A stretch of 64,000 nucleotides of DNA from the NCBI GenBank assembly GCA_026392465.1, contig JAPLCA010000030.1, positions 310,001 to 374,000 of the forward strand. Reading direction: 5' to 3'. Source of the stretch: Propionibacteriales bacterium. GTDB lineage: Bacteria > Actinomycetota > Actinomycetes > Propionibacteriales > Nocardioidaceae. The notes under the pieces are model-generated. The model was not told where the DNA came from and did not search any database. It saw nothing but the letters and a program-made list of their open reading frames with translations. Positions 42,833 through 50,810 of this stretch are shown piece by piece; the first letter of the stretch is position 1, and each line of letters begins with the position of its first letter. Position numbers and translations under genes: made by a program.

Positions 42833-42870
42833 ACGATACCCCCCACGGAGGTCCAGTCCTGACGTAGACT
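42833..42870. promoter_or_regulatory. Divergent -10 boxes, methyltransferase / GT4
   Basis: The minus-strand TATCGT (42833-42838) serves the methyltransferase. The plus-strand TAGACT (42865-42870) starts a ~95-nt leader of the GT4 gene. Confidence 0.55.
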
Positions 42871-42879
42871 GCGATCACC

Positions 42880-42954
42880 GTGTTGAGGGACACGGCCGGC
42901 GCCCCGGCGTCGAGGGAGCGTCGGCCGCGGCCGGCACGAGGAGGGACCGGCTAA
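42880..42954 (+). other. 24-codon upstream ORF in the GT4 leader
   Basis: A GTG at 42880, 9 nt after TAGACT, opens an Arg/Gly-rich 24-codon frame ending TAA at 42954, 16 nt before the GT4 start. It may be only untranslated leader. The GT4 start itself lacks a good ribosome-binding site. Confidence 0.3.
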
Positions 42955-42970
42955 CCACGCCGGGGCACAC

Positions 42971-44056
42971 GTGCACATTCTTTTCTGCAACTGGCGCGAC
43001 ACGCGCAACCCCGAGGGCGGCGGCTCCGAGCACTACGTCGAGACGATGGCGCGCGGTCTCGTCGAGCGCGGCCACCAGGTCACGATCGCCTGCGCACGCC
43101 ACGACGGCGCCCCCGACGACGAGGTCGTCGACGGCGTCCGCTTCGTGCGGCGCGGCAGCAAGCTCGACATCTACGTCCTCACCTTCCTGCGGCTGCTGAC
43201 CCGCCGCTACGGTCGCGTCGACCTCGTCGTCGACGTGCAGAACGGGCTGCCGTTCTTCACCCGCTGGGCCACCCGTGCCCGTGTCGTCGTGCTGGTGCAC
43301 CACGTGCACCGCGAGCAGTGGCCCGTGGTCTACCCGGGCCTCGTCGGTCGCGTCGGCTGGTGGATCGAGAGCCGCCTCGCGCCGCGCCTGTACCGCCGCA
43401 GCCGGTACGTGACGGTCTCCGCCGCCAGCAAGGCCGAGCTGGTCGAGCTCGGCGTCGACCGCGACCGCATCCGCATCGTCCACAACGGCAACGACCCCGC
43501 GCCGCACGTCGACGTCGAGCGTTCCGACGTCCCGCGCCTCGTCGTCCTCGGCCGGCTGGTTCCGCACAAGCAGGTCGAGCACGCGATCGACGCCCTGGTG
43601 GCCGTGCGACGCACCCACCCGGGCGCCGTGCTCGACGTCGTCGGGTCCGGCTGGTGGGACGAGCAGCTGCACGCGTACGCCCACGAGGCCGGCGTCGCCG
43701 ACGCCGTGGTCTTCCACGGCCACGTCGACGACACCACCAAGCACACCCTGCTCGCGCAGGCCTGGGTCATGCTGCTGCCCTCCCTGAAGGAGGGCTGGGG
43801 CATCGTCGTCGGCGAGGCCGGCGCCCACGGCACGCCCACCGTCGCCTACGCCTCGGCCGGGGGCACCACCGAGTCCATCGACCACAAGGACTCCGGTCTG
43901 CTGGTCGAGGACCGCGACGAGCTCGTGCAGGTCACGTGCGACCTGGTCACCGACCACGAGTGGCGCACGTTCCTCGGCGAGGGCGCCCGCACGAAGGCGG
44001 CCACGTTCACGTGGGGGGCCTCGCAGGCGGCCTTCGCGGCGGCCCTGGACGACTGA
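42971..44056 (+). CDS. Glycosyltransferase family 4 (GT-B)
   Basis: A 361-residue GT-B enzyme. The N-terminal acceptor domain starts at MHILFCNWRDTRNPEGGGSEHYVE with the GGxxxH acceptor loop. The C-terminal donor domain has VVLGRLVPHKQVEHAIDAL and the nucleotide-sugar E-x7-E motif in LKEGWGIVVGEAGAHGTP. It acts at the cytoplasmic membrane face on sugar-nucleotide donors. The counterpart in mycobacteria is the Rv0225-type gene next to Rv0224c. A strong terminator follows. Confidence 0.9.
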   Translation: MHILFCNWRDTRNPEGGGSEHYVETMARGLVERGHQVTIACARHDGAPDDEVVDGVRFVRRGSKLDIYVLTFLRLLTRRYGRVDLVVDVQNGLPFFTRWATRARVVVLVHHVHREQWPVVYPGLVGRVGWWIESRLAPRLYRRSRYVTVSAASKAELVELGVDRDRIRIVHNGNDPAPHVDVERSDVPRLVVLGRLVPHKQVEHAIDALVAVRRTHPGAVLDVVGSGWWDEQLHAYAHEAGVADAVVFHGHVDDTTKHTLLAQAWVMLLPSLKEGWGIVVGEAGAHGTPTVAYASAGGTTESIDHKDSGLLVEDRDELVQVTCDLVTDHEWRTFLGEGARTKAATFTWGASQAAFAAALDD

Positions 44057-44084
44057 CCGTCGACTCCGCACCGACGCAGCACGC

Positions 44085-44124
44085 ACGACGAGGGGCCCGG
44101 TCCGAAGACCGGGCCCCTCGTCGT
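44085..44124. terminator. Bidirectional terminator, GT4 / DUF2613
   Basis: A perfect 18-bp stem (44085-44102 with 44107-44124) with the tetraloop CGAA. It is the strongest hairpin terminator in the window and lies between convergent genes. Confidence 0.88.
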
Positions 44125-44140
44125 TGCTGTGCTGGATGCG

Positions 44141-44284
44141 TCAGTTGCCGTAGCTGACCGTGCTGGTCTGCACGGGCTCGGTGCCCGCGCTCTCCTGCGA
44201 CTGCACGACACCGACGGCCGTGGCTGCGGCAAGTCCGCATCCGACGAAGAAGGCGACGACGCCGCCCACGATTGAAGTTCCCAC
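44141..44284 (-). CDS. DUF2613-type small membrane protein (47 aa)
   Basis: The GTG at 44284, with GGGAGG six bases upstream, opens a 47-codon ORF. It encodes one Gly/Ala/Val-rich membrane span (about 5-27) and a short extracytoplasmic Ser/Thr/Gln tail. Size, composition and position in an aftD-type cluster match DUF2613, the family of mycobacterial Rv0236A, which lies beside aftD. An in-frame ATG at 44353 exists but would swallow the ribosome-binding site. The function is unknown. Confidence 0.75.
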   Translation of the reverse strand: MGTSIVGGVVAFFVGCGLAAATAVGVVQSQESAGTEPVQTSTVSYGN

Positions 44285-44386
44285 GTTTGTCCTCCCTCGA
44301 GACCACGTCAGGATACCAGGCACCGGGACCACGCGGGGCCGGACACGTGGCACAGGTCTCGTCGCGTCGGCGTCGCGTGGGCATGC

Positions 44387-46096
44387 TCAGCCGCGCGGGC
44401 GGGTGCCGGGCCCACGAGTGCTGGGCCTACCAGTGTGGGACCTGCGCACCGCACCGGCAGCCGCGCCGACCGTGGCGGCGAGCGCCACGACGACGGCGGC
44501 GCCCCACACGACCCAGGCGGCCGTGGTCGCGATCCGGTCGGTGTCGTCGACCTGGCGCGCCCGCGCGTCCCGGACCGCCAGGACGCGCAGGTCGGTGCCG
44601 CCGACCCTCTGCAGGCCGCGGACCTGCCGAGCCGCGCGGTCCGCGTCGGGTGCGGTGGTGTCGAGCACCACGAGTCCGACGCCCAAGCGGGCGAGCGCAC
44701 GCGGCACGTCGCGCGAGCGCAGCGCGCGCCGGACCTCCGCGGCCTTCCGGTCCTCCCCCGCCACCGTGCGTCCGGCCACCACGAGCCGGTCGTCGGTGAG
44801 GGTCGTGCGGTCGAAGTAGCGGCCTGCGGGGTCGAGGACGGGGCGTCCGTCGTTCCATGCGGGCGCACGGTAGGCGGTGAACGGGAGGACGAGGACGTCG
44901 CCGCGCACCTGCGACCGGGCGACGAGCTCGCGCGCCGTCTCCCAGGACGCCGGGTAGCGGACCGGCTCCAGCCGACCGCCGAGGCCGTTCGCGAGGGCCG
45001 GGAGCAGCGCCAGCGGCAGCAGGACCCCCACGACGGCGGGCACCGCTGCCAAACGCCGTCGAGCGGCGACCCGGACGAGCGCGTCGACGCCGACCGCGAA
45101 GGCCGCCACGAGCAGCGGCGCGACGAGCGCGAGGTACCGCGAGCCGTCGCGGAGCAGGGCCACCGCGCCCGAGCGTCGCACCAGGTCCTCGAGGACGTCC
45201 TGCGCAGCCCAGCCGAGGAGGGCGACCACGAGACCGACGACCGCGACGGGCGCGAGCACGGCCAGCGTCGCGCGGTCGGTCCGGGCGAGGACGACCAGCC
45301 CCGCGAGGGCGACCGCCCAGAGCACGACGGTCAGCACGAGCGAGAGGCCCGTCCCGCGACCGTCGGGCACGACGTCACCGTTCCAGATGCCGCCGAGCGA
45401 CAGCGCCGTGCCCACGTGCCCGAGCGCACCCTCGGCCCGTAGCGCGAACGCCGTGACGCCGAGCGGGTCGGCGTCGACCGGACCGCGCAGCACCGACGTG
45501 ACCACCCACGGAGCGTTGAGGACCGCCGCCAGCACCACGACCCGCAGGTAGCCGAAGCGTCGTCCGGCGAGCAGACCCGCCACCAGACCCATCACTCCCC
45601 CGGCCGGCGTCAGGGCAGCACCGGCCAGCGCCAGCAGCACCACCCGCGGGCGGGGGTCGTCGCGTCGCAGCTCGCCGACGAGCCAGAGCAGGCCCGCGTA
45701 GCCGAGCAGCATCGGCCACTGCCCGATCGCGAGCCGCTCCAGCACGTACGGGTTCCAGACGGCCAGGGTCGCGGCGGCGAGCCGACCGGCCGTCCCGAGC
45801 GTCGGGACGAGTCGCGCACCGCCGACGCCGGCCAGCACGAGCGCGCCGAGCAGCACGAGCCGTTGGACCAGCTGGGGGTCGATCGCGGCACCCAGCAGCG
45901 CGGCCACGGCGTCGGACGGGACGGCGCGCGGCAGCGCACTGCCGAGACCCCACAGGTCGTCACGGTCGAGCGCGAGGTGCGGCACCCAGACCATGTCGTA
46001 GGAGAGGACGTAGCCGGGACGGAACCAGGGCAGGCCGACCAGCACCGCCAGCAGAGCGCTCCACTGCAGGACGATCGCGTCGCGCCACCGGCTCAT
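44387..46096 (-). CDS. Large polytopic membrane protein (Rv0226c-like)
   Basis: A 569-residue protein with about eleven to twelve spans and a C-terminal extracytoplasmic domain of some 150 residues before a last TM near 520. The motif SYDMVWVPHLALDRDDLWGLGSALPRAVPSDA after the first span is reminiscent of GT-C first loops with acidic residues. Size, topology and locus match mycobacterial Rv0226c; the function is not established. The ATG has GAGGAGGA before it, and a reverse-strand TAGGGT (46118-46123) supplies the promoter. It is divergent from the flippase gene. Confidence 0.78.
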   Translation of the reverse strand: MSRWRDAIVLQWSALLAVLVGLPWFRPGYVLSYDMVWVPHLALDRDDLWGLGSALPRAVPSDAVAALLGAAIDPQLVQRLVLLGALVLAGVGGARLVPTLGTAGRLAAATLAVWNPYVLERLAIGQWPMLLGYAGLLWLVGELRRDDPRPRVVLLALAGAALTPAGGVMGLVAGLLAGRRFGYLRVVVLAAVLNAPWVVTSVLRGPVDADPLGVTAFALRAEGALGHVGTALSLGGIWNGDVVPDGRGTGLSLVLTVVLWAVALAGLVVLARTDRATLAVLAPVAVVGLVVALLGWAAQDVLEDLVRRSGAVALLRDGSRYLALVAPLLVAAFAVGVDALVRVAARRRLAAVPAVVGVLLPLALLPALANGLGGRLEPVRYPASWETARELVARSQVRGDVLVLPFTAYRAPAWNDGRPVLDPAGRYFDRTTLTDDRLVVAGRTVAGEDRKAAEVRRALRSRDVPRALARLGVGLVVLDTTAPDADRAARQVRGLQRVGGTDLRVLAVRDARARQVDDTDRIATTAAWVVWGAAVVVALAATVGAAAGAVRRSHTGRPSTRGPGTRPRG

Positions 46097-46117
46097 GGTC
46101 CTCCTCGTTCGAGGCTC

Positions 46118-46186
46118 ACCCTAGAGGTCGGGGGTGCCCCTCGCCGATGCTTCCGTCGGGCGACGGGACCAGGGCCTGGCTAGGGT
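46118..46186. promoter_or_regulatory. Divergent promoters, membrane protein / flippase
   Basis: The minus-strand -10 TAGGGT is at 46118-46123, with a short leader and ribosome-binding site. The plus-strand -10 TAGGGT is at 46181-46186, 6 nt before the flippase GTG, hence leaderless. Confidence 0.65.
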
Positions 46187-46192
46187 GAGCCG

Positions 46193-47392
46193 GTGACGAG
46201 CACCAGCCACCGCCTCTCGAGCGGCTCGACGGTCGCGCTCGGCATGGTCGGCATGAACGTCGCCATCTACGGGTTCACCGTGGCGGCCGCACGGACCATG
46301 GTGCCGGCCGAGCTGGGTGCTCTCGTGGCCCTGCTCGGCGTCCTGCTCATGGGCAACGTCGTCTCGCTCGGCATCCAGGCCGTCACCGCGCGGCGGATCG
46401 CCGTCGCGCCGCAGGACAGTGCCGACGTGATCGGCGTGGTCCTGCGGGTGACGGCTGCCGCAGCACTCGCGGTGGGTGCCGTCGTGGCCCTCGCCTCGGT
46501 GGCGCTGGTGCCCCTGCTGCGGCTCGACTCGGCCTGGCCCGTCGTCCTCGCCGGTGCGACGTTGGTGCCCCTGACCGTCATGGGCGCCCAGGCGGGCATC
46601 GCGCAGGGGTCGGAACGCTGGCGCACCCTCACCGGCATCTACCTCGCCAACGGCTTCGGGCGGCTGCTGTGCGGCACGGTCGCGGTGCTCGTCGTCCCGT
46701 CGGCGACGTCGGCGATGGTCGGGATCGCCGTGGGCGCCTGGGCTCCCGTGCTGGTGGGCCTGCCGCTGCTGCGCGGGCACCTGCGTCGCGCGGAGGGGGT
46801 GAGCCGCAGGCCGCTGGTCCGGGAGACGGTCCTCGGCTCGCACGCCCTGCTCGCCTACTTCGTGCTGAGCAGCCTCGACGCGCTCGTGGCGCGCAACCGG
46901 TTCGAGGCGCACGAGGCGGGCCTGTACGCGGCCGGCCTCATCCTCTCGAAGGCCGCCCTGTTCGCACCCCAGTTCGTCAGCGTCGTGCTCTTCCCCGACC
47001 TCGCGCGCGACGAGACCCGCCGCGCGCGGGCGCAGGCCGTCCTCGCCGTCGCCGGCCTCGGGGCCGTCGCCGTCGCCGCCACGGCCCTGCTCCCCCGGCT
47101 CGCCCTCGTGCTCGTCGGAGGCGCGCAGTACGAGGAGATCGCCGGCCGCCTGTGGCTGTTCGCCCTGGCCGGGTCGTGTCTCGCCGTCGTCCACCTCCTC
47201 GTGTTCGACGCCCTCGCCCGCCACGCACACGGTGTCGTCGTCCTGGTGTGGATCGCCGCCGCCCTCGTCATCGCCATCGCCTACGGCTTCGACGTCCACC
47301 TCACCGGCCTCGTCACCACCGTCGCCACCGTCTCCGCCACCCTCGCCCTCGTGGTCTGGTTCGTCCCGGGCCGCACCACCACTCCTCGCTGA
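46193..47392 (+). CDS. MATE/MurJ-like polysaccharide flippase (MOP superfamily)
   Basis: A 399-residue membrane protein with about twelve spans and few charged residues. The pattern resembles the polysaccharide-biosynthesis/oligosaccharide flippase families (PF01943/PF13440): an N-terminal LGMVGMNVAIYGFTVAAARTM and a middle LARNRFEAHEAGLYAAGLILSKAALFAPQFVSVVLFP block. It probably moves lipid-linked glycans across the membrane for the adjacent envelope locus. The GTG start follows TAGGGT by 6 nt. It is convergent with polA across palindromic element A. Confidence 0.82.
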   Translation: MTSTSHRLSSGSTVALGMVGMNVAIYGFTVAAARTMVPAELGALVALLGVLLMGNVVSLGIQAVTARRIAVAPQDSADVIGVVLRVTAAAALAVGAVVALASVALVPLLRLDSAWPVVLAGATLVPLTVMGAQAGIAQGSERWRTLTGIYLANGFGRLLCGTVAVLVVPSATSAMVGIAVGAWAPVLVGLPLLRGHLRRAEGVSRRPLVRETVLGSHALLAYFVLSSLDALVARNRFEAHEAGLYAAGLILSKAALFAPQFVSVVLFPDLARDETRRARAQAVLAVAGLGAVAVAATALLPRLALVLVGGAQYEEIAGRLWLFALAGSCLAVVHLLVFDALARHAHGVVVLVWIAAALVIAIAYGFDVHLTGLVTTVATVSATLALVVWFVPGRTTTPR

Positions 47393-47421
47393 GACGACGG
47401 GTCCAAGTTCCCTGGGCCCTC

Positions 47422-48028
47422 GTGGGGCTGCGGCTGCGTCGGCGCGGCTCCACGTTCGGGTGGGGCTGCGTCGGCGTGGCTCCACGGTCGGGTGGGGGTG
47501 CGTCGGCGTGGCTTTGACTCGTCCTGCGCTCCGAAAGGGCCTCGACCGGGCGGCTGGGCGGGAGCCGGCTTCGGGTCTCGGGCCGTGGCCCGCGTGGTTG
47601 GACGCAAGAATCTGCGTTCGTGCGCTGGGACTCGAAGCATTCTGCGTTCGCTACGGGATCCCGTAGCAAACGCAGAAGCGTTCGGTCTCGTTCACGTGAA
47701 TGCAGAATCTTGGGTGCCGTTTGCGTTGGGGGGACGAAGGATTCTTCCTTCTCGTGGACCGTTCCACGAGAAGGAAGAATCCTTCACACCCCCAGCCCCC
47801 TCAGCGGTGGATCTGCCACCTGAACAGCGCCCATAAGGTGGCAGATCCGCCGCCGGACCGCGCAAACGCAGCATCTTGGGCCAGTCACGCACGAAGGAAG
47901 AATCTTGCGTCCCACAGCGGGACCCGCAGCCCGAGAACCCAGCCCAGCACCGTTGCCAGCCGCCCGGTCGAGGCCCTTTCGGAGCGCAGGACGAGTCGAA
48001 GCCGCAGCAGCGCAGCCCCACCCGAACG
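47422..48028. repeat. Palindromic repeat element, copy A
   Basis: A ~0.6-kb imperfect palindrome in the 701-bp gap before polA; no gene is seen. The core 47529-47984 opens with CTCCGAAAGGGCCTCGACC and closes with its complement (29-bp perfect terminal inverted repeats). Further paired blocks lie inward, plus three internal hairpins (47642-47675, 47736-47785, 47807-47851). The outer left arm has three tandem ~32-bp units (from 47422, 47460 and 47492); an inverted partial unit forms the right arm (47985-48028). Core copy B lies at 50947-51370 in the same orientation, on the other side of polA. Confidence 0.88.
47736..47785. repeat. Conserved 23-bp hairpin inside element A
   Basis: Arms 47736-47758 and 47763-47785 pair perfectly around CCGT. 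Copy B has the same stem, with a C-G pair (47748/47773) replaced by T-A (51165/51190), a compensatory change. Confidence 0.85.
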
Positions 48029-48093
48029 AGAAGCTGCGCCCTCGCGCGCCGCGCGACCGCCGAGCCAGCCGCCCGAGGACGGAGGCCGCTCGA

Positions 48094-50757
48094 TCAGTGG
48101 GCCGCCTCGTGCCACGTGCGGCCGGTGCCGACGGAGACGTCGAGAGGGACGGAGAGCTGCGCGGCGGAGGCCATCTGCTCGCGCACGAGCGACTCGAGGG
48201 TGGCGCGCTCGCCCTCGGCGACCTCCAGGACCAGCTCGTCGTGCACCTGCAGCAGCAGACGCGACTGCAGTCCCTGCTCGCGCAGCGCCGCGTCGACGCC
48301 CAGCATCGCCACCTTGATGATGTCGGCAGCGGACCCCTGGATGGGGGCGTTGAGCGCCATCCGCTCGGCCATCTCCCGCCGCTGGCGGTTGTCGCTCAGC
48401 AGGTCGGGCAGGTAGCGGCGGCGGCCCAGGATCGTGGCGGTGAACCCGGTCTGACGGGCCTCCTCGACCACGCCGTGCAGGTACGTGCGCACACCGCCGA
48501 ACGTCTCGAAGTAGTCGTCCATGAGGCCCTGCGCCTCACCCGTGGAGATCTGCAGCTGCTGGCTCAGCCCGTACGCCGACAGCCCGTACGCGAGTCCGTA
48601 GTTCATGGCCTTGATCCGGGCGCGCAGGCCACCGTCGATGTCGGTGGGCTCACGCTCGAACACCTTCGCGGCCATCACCGTGTGGAAGTCGTGGCCGGAG
48701 CGGAACGCCTCGATGAGGTCGGCGTCCTCGGACAGGTCGGCCATGATCCGCATCTCGATCTGGCTGTAGTCCGCGGTCAGCAGGGTCTCGTACCCCTCGC
48801 CGACGACGAACGCCTCACGGATCCGCCGGCCCGACTCGGTGCGGATGGGGATGTTCTGCAGGTTCGGGTCAGCCGAGCTGAGCCGTCCGGTCGCCGCGAT
48901 GGTCTGGTAGTAGGTCGTGTGGATCCGGCCGTCGGGCTGCACCGTCTTCTGCAGACCTTCCACCGTCTGCCGCAGGCGCGTCACGTCGCGGTGCGCGAGC
49001 AGGTGCTCCAGGAACGGGTGACCGGTCTTGACGAACAGCTGCTGCAGCGCCTCGGCGTCGGTCGTGTAGCCCGTCTTGGTCCGCTTGGTCTTCGGCATGT
49101 CGAGCTGGTCGAAGAGCACCTCCTGCAGCTGCTTGGGCGACCCGAGGTTCACCTCGCGGCCGATCGCCTCGTACGCCTCCTCCGCCGCAGCGGTCATGCG
49201 ACCGGTGAACTCCTCGTGCAGCGCGTCGAGGTGCTCGGAGTCGACGGCGATGCCGGCGGTCTCGGCGGCGGCGAGGACGTGCACGAGCGGCAGCTCGACG
49301 TCGCGCAGCAGCGTGATCGCCTCCTGCTGCTCCAGCTCCTCCGCGAGCACGCCCCAGAGGTCGAGCGCGGCGCGCGCACGCTGGGCGGCACCCTCGACGC
49401 CGGCGGTGTCGTCGTCGAAGGCGAGCTGACCGGAGTCGTCGGCGGGGCTGAGATCGCGCTTCAGGGCACGCAGGGCGAGGTCGGCGAGGTCGTAGGAGCG
49501 CTGGTCCGGACGCACCAGGTACGCGGCGAGCGCCGTGTCGGCCACCAGACCGCCCAGCGTCCAGCCCTGCGCCGCCAGCGCATGCTGCTGCCCCTTCGCG
49601 TCGTGCATGACCTTCGGCCGCTGGGCGTCGGCCAGCCACGAGGCGAGCACCGCCTCGTCGGCCGGGTCGAGCGACTCGGGTGCGAGACTCACGGCCCGAC
49701 CCGCTGCCGTGGCGACGGTCAGGGTGTCGACGCGCGCACCGACCGGACGCAGCACACCGGTCACCTCCACGCCCACCGGCTCGCGACCCGCGTGCTCGTC
49801 GAGCCACGCGGCCAACGACCCGGCAGCGGGACGGTCGACGACGACCTCGACCGACGCCTCGTCGCTGCTCGACTCGTCGCCGCCCCCCAGGTACTCGAAC
49901 AACCGGGTGCGCAGAGCGGCGAACTCCAGCGCGTCGAACACCTCGTGGATGGCGTCGCGGTTCCACTCGGTGCTGAACGCGAGGTCGGTGGGCTTGGCCG
50001 GGAGGTCGAGGTCGCGCACGAGCGCGTTGATGCGTCGGTTGCGCAGCACGTCGTCGAGGTGCGCGCGCAGCGACTCGCCGGCCTTGCCCTTGATGGCGTC
50101 GACGTCGGCGACGAGCGCCTCGAGCGACCCGTACTGGTTGATCCACTTGGCCGCCGTCTTCGGCCCGACCCCGGGCACGCCGGGAAGGTTGTCGCTCGTC
50201 TCGCCGACGAGTGCCGCGATCTCCGGGTAGTGCTCCGGCGTGACCCCGTACTTCTCCTCGACCGCGGCCGGCGTCATCCGCGCGAGGTCGGAGACCCCCT
50301 TGCGCGGGTAGAGCACGGTGGTGGTGTCGGTGACGAGCTGGAGCGCGTCGCGGTCGCCGGTGCAGATCAGCACCTCCATGCCGGCCGCCTGAGCCTGCGT
50401 GGTCAGCGTGCCGATCACGTCGTCGGCCTCGAAGCCGTCCTTCTCGAACGCGGTGATGCCGAGCGCCGCGACGACGTCCTTGATCAACCCGACCTGGCCC
50501 TTGAACTCGTCAGGGCTCTTGCTGCGGTTGCCCTTGTACTCCGCGTACTCCTGCGTGCGGAACGTCTGCCGGGACACGTCGAACGCCACGCCGACGTGCG
50601 TGGGCCGCTCGTCGCGCAGCACGTTGATGAGCATCGAGGTGAAGCCGAACACCGCGTTGGTGTGCTGCCCCGTGGTGGTGGAGAAGTTCTCCACGGGCAG
50701 GGCGAAGAAGGCACGGTAGGCGACGGAGTGACCGTCGATCAGCAGCAGTCGATCCAC
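48094..50757 (-). CDS. polA: DNA polymerase I
   Basis: An 887-residue enzyme for gap filling and primer removal. The N-terminal 5' nuclease domain (1-290) has LIDGHSVAYRAF and GDRDALQL. The middle 3'-5' exonuclease-like domain (about 320-490) lacks the D-x-E acidic pair: the equivalent strand reads PVGVEVTGV, so proofreading is probably lost, as in other actinobacterial PolA. The C-terminal polymerase domain has motif A LTADYSQIEMRIMA, motif B RIKAMNYGLAYGLSAYGL and motif C QVHDELVLE. The GTG at 50757 follows reverse-strand TAGAGT (50765-50770) by 7 nt, so the mRNA is leaderless. Confidence 0.96.
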   Translation of the reverse strand: MDRLLLIDGHSVAYRAFFALPVENFSTTTGQHTNAVFGFTSMLINVLRDERPTHVGVAFDVSRQTFRTQEYAEYKGNRSKSPDEFKGQVGLIKDVVAALGITAFEKDGFEADDVIGTLTTQAQAAGMEVLICTGDRDALQLVTDTTTVLYPRKGVSDLARMTPAAVEEKYGVTPEHYPEIAALVGETSDNLPGVPGVGPKTAAKWINQYGSLEALVADVDAIKGKAGESLRAHLDDVLRNRRINALVRDLDLPAKPTDLAFSTEWNRDAIHEVFDALEFAALRTRLFEYLGGGDESSSDEASVEVVVDRPAAGSLAAWLDEHAGREPVGVEVTGVLRPVGARVDTLTVATAAGRAVSLAPESLDPADEAVLASWLADAQRPKVMHDAKGQQHALAAQGWTLGGLVADTALAAYLVRPDQRSYDLADLALRALKRDLSPADDSGQLAFDDDTAGVEGAAQRARAALDLWGVLAEELEQQEAITLLRDVELPLVHVLAAAETAGIAVDSEHLDALHEEFTGRMTAAAEEAYEAIGREVNLGSPKQLQEVLFDQLDMPKTKRTKTGYTTDAEALQQLFVKTGHPFLEHLLAHRDVTRLRQTVEGLQKTVQPDGRIHTTYYQTIAATGRLSSADPNLQNIPIRTESGRRIREAFVVGEGYETLLTADYSQIEMRIMADLSEDADLIEAFRSGHDFHTVMAAKVFEREPTDIDGGLRARIKAMNYGLAYGLSAYGLSQQLQISTGEAQGLMDDYFETFGGVRTYLHGVVEEARQTGFTATILGRRRYLPDLLSDNRQRREMAERMALNAPIQGSAADIIKVAMLGVDAALREQGLQSRLLLQVHDELVLEVAEGERATLESLVREQMASAAQLSVPLDVSVGTGRTWHEAAH

Positions 50758-50764
50758 GTCGTCG

Positions 50765-50770
50765 ACTCTA
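50765..50770 (-). promoter_or_regulatory. Leaderless -10 box of polA
   Basis: On the minus strand it reads TAGAGT, 7 nt before the GTG at 50757. The promoter's upstream region runs into the outer arm of element B. Confidence 0.55.
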
Positions 50771-50810
50771 GACGCACCGGCTGACAGGGGCCTGGGGCGT
50801 GGGGGTATGG

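Noticed and set aside
47492-48317. Several 70-200 codon ORFs in element A (and like ones in B)
   Set aside because: They translate the inverted repeats in different frames and give no recognisable protein. The conserved feature is base pairing, not codons.
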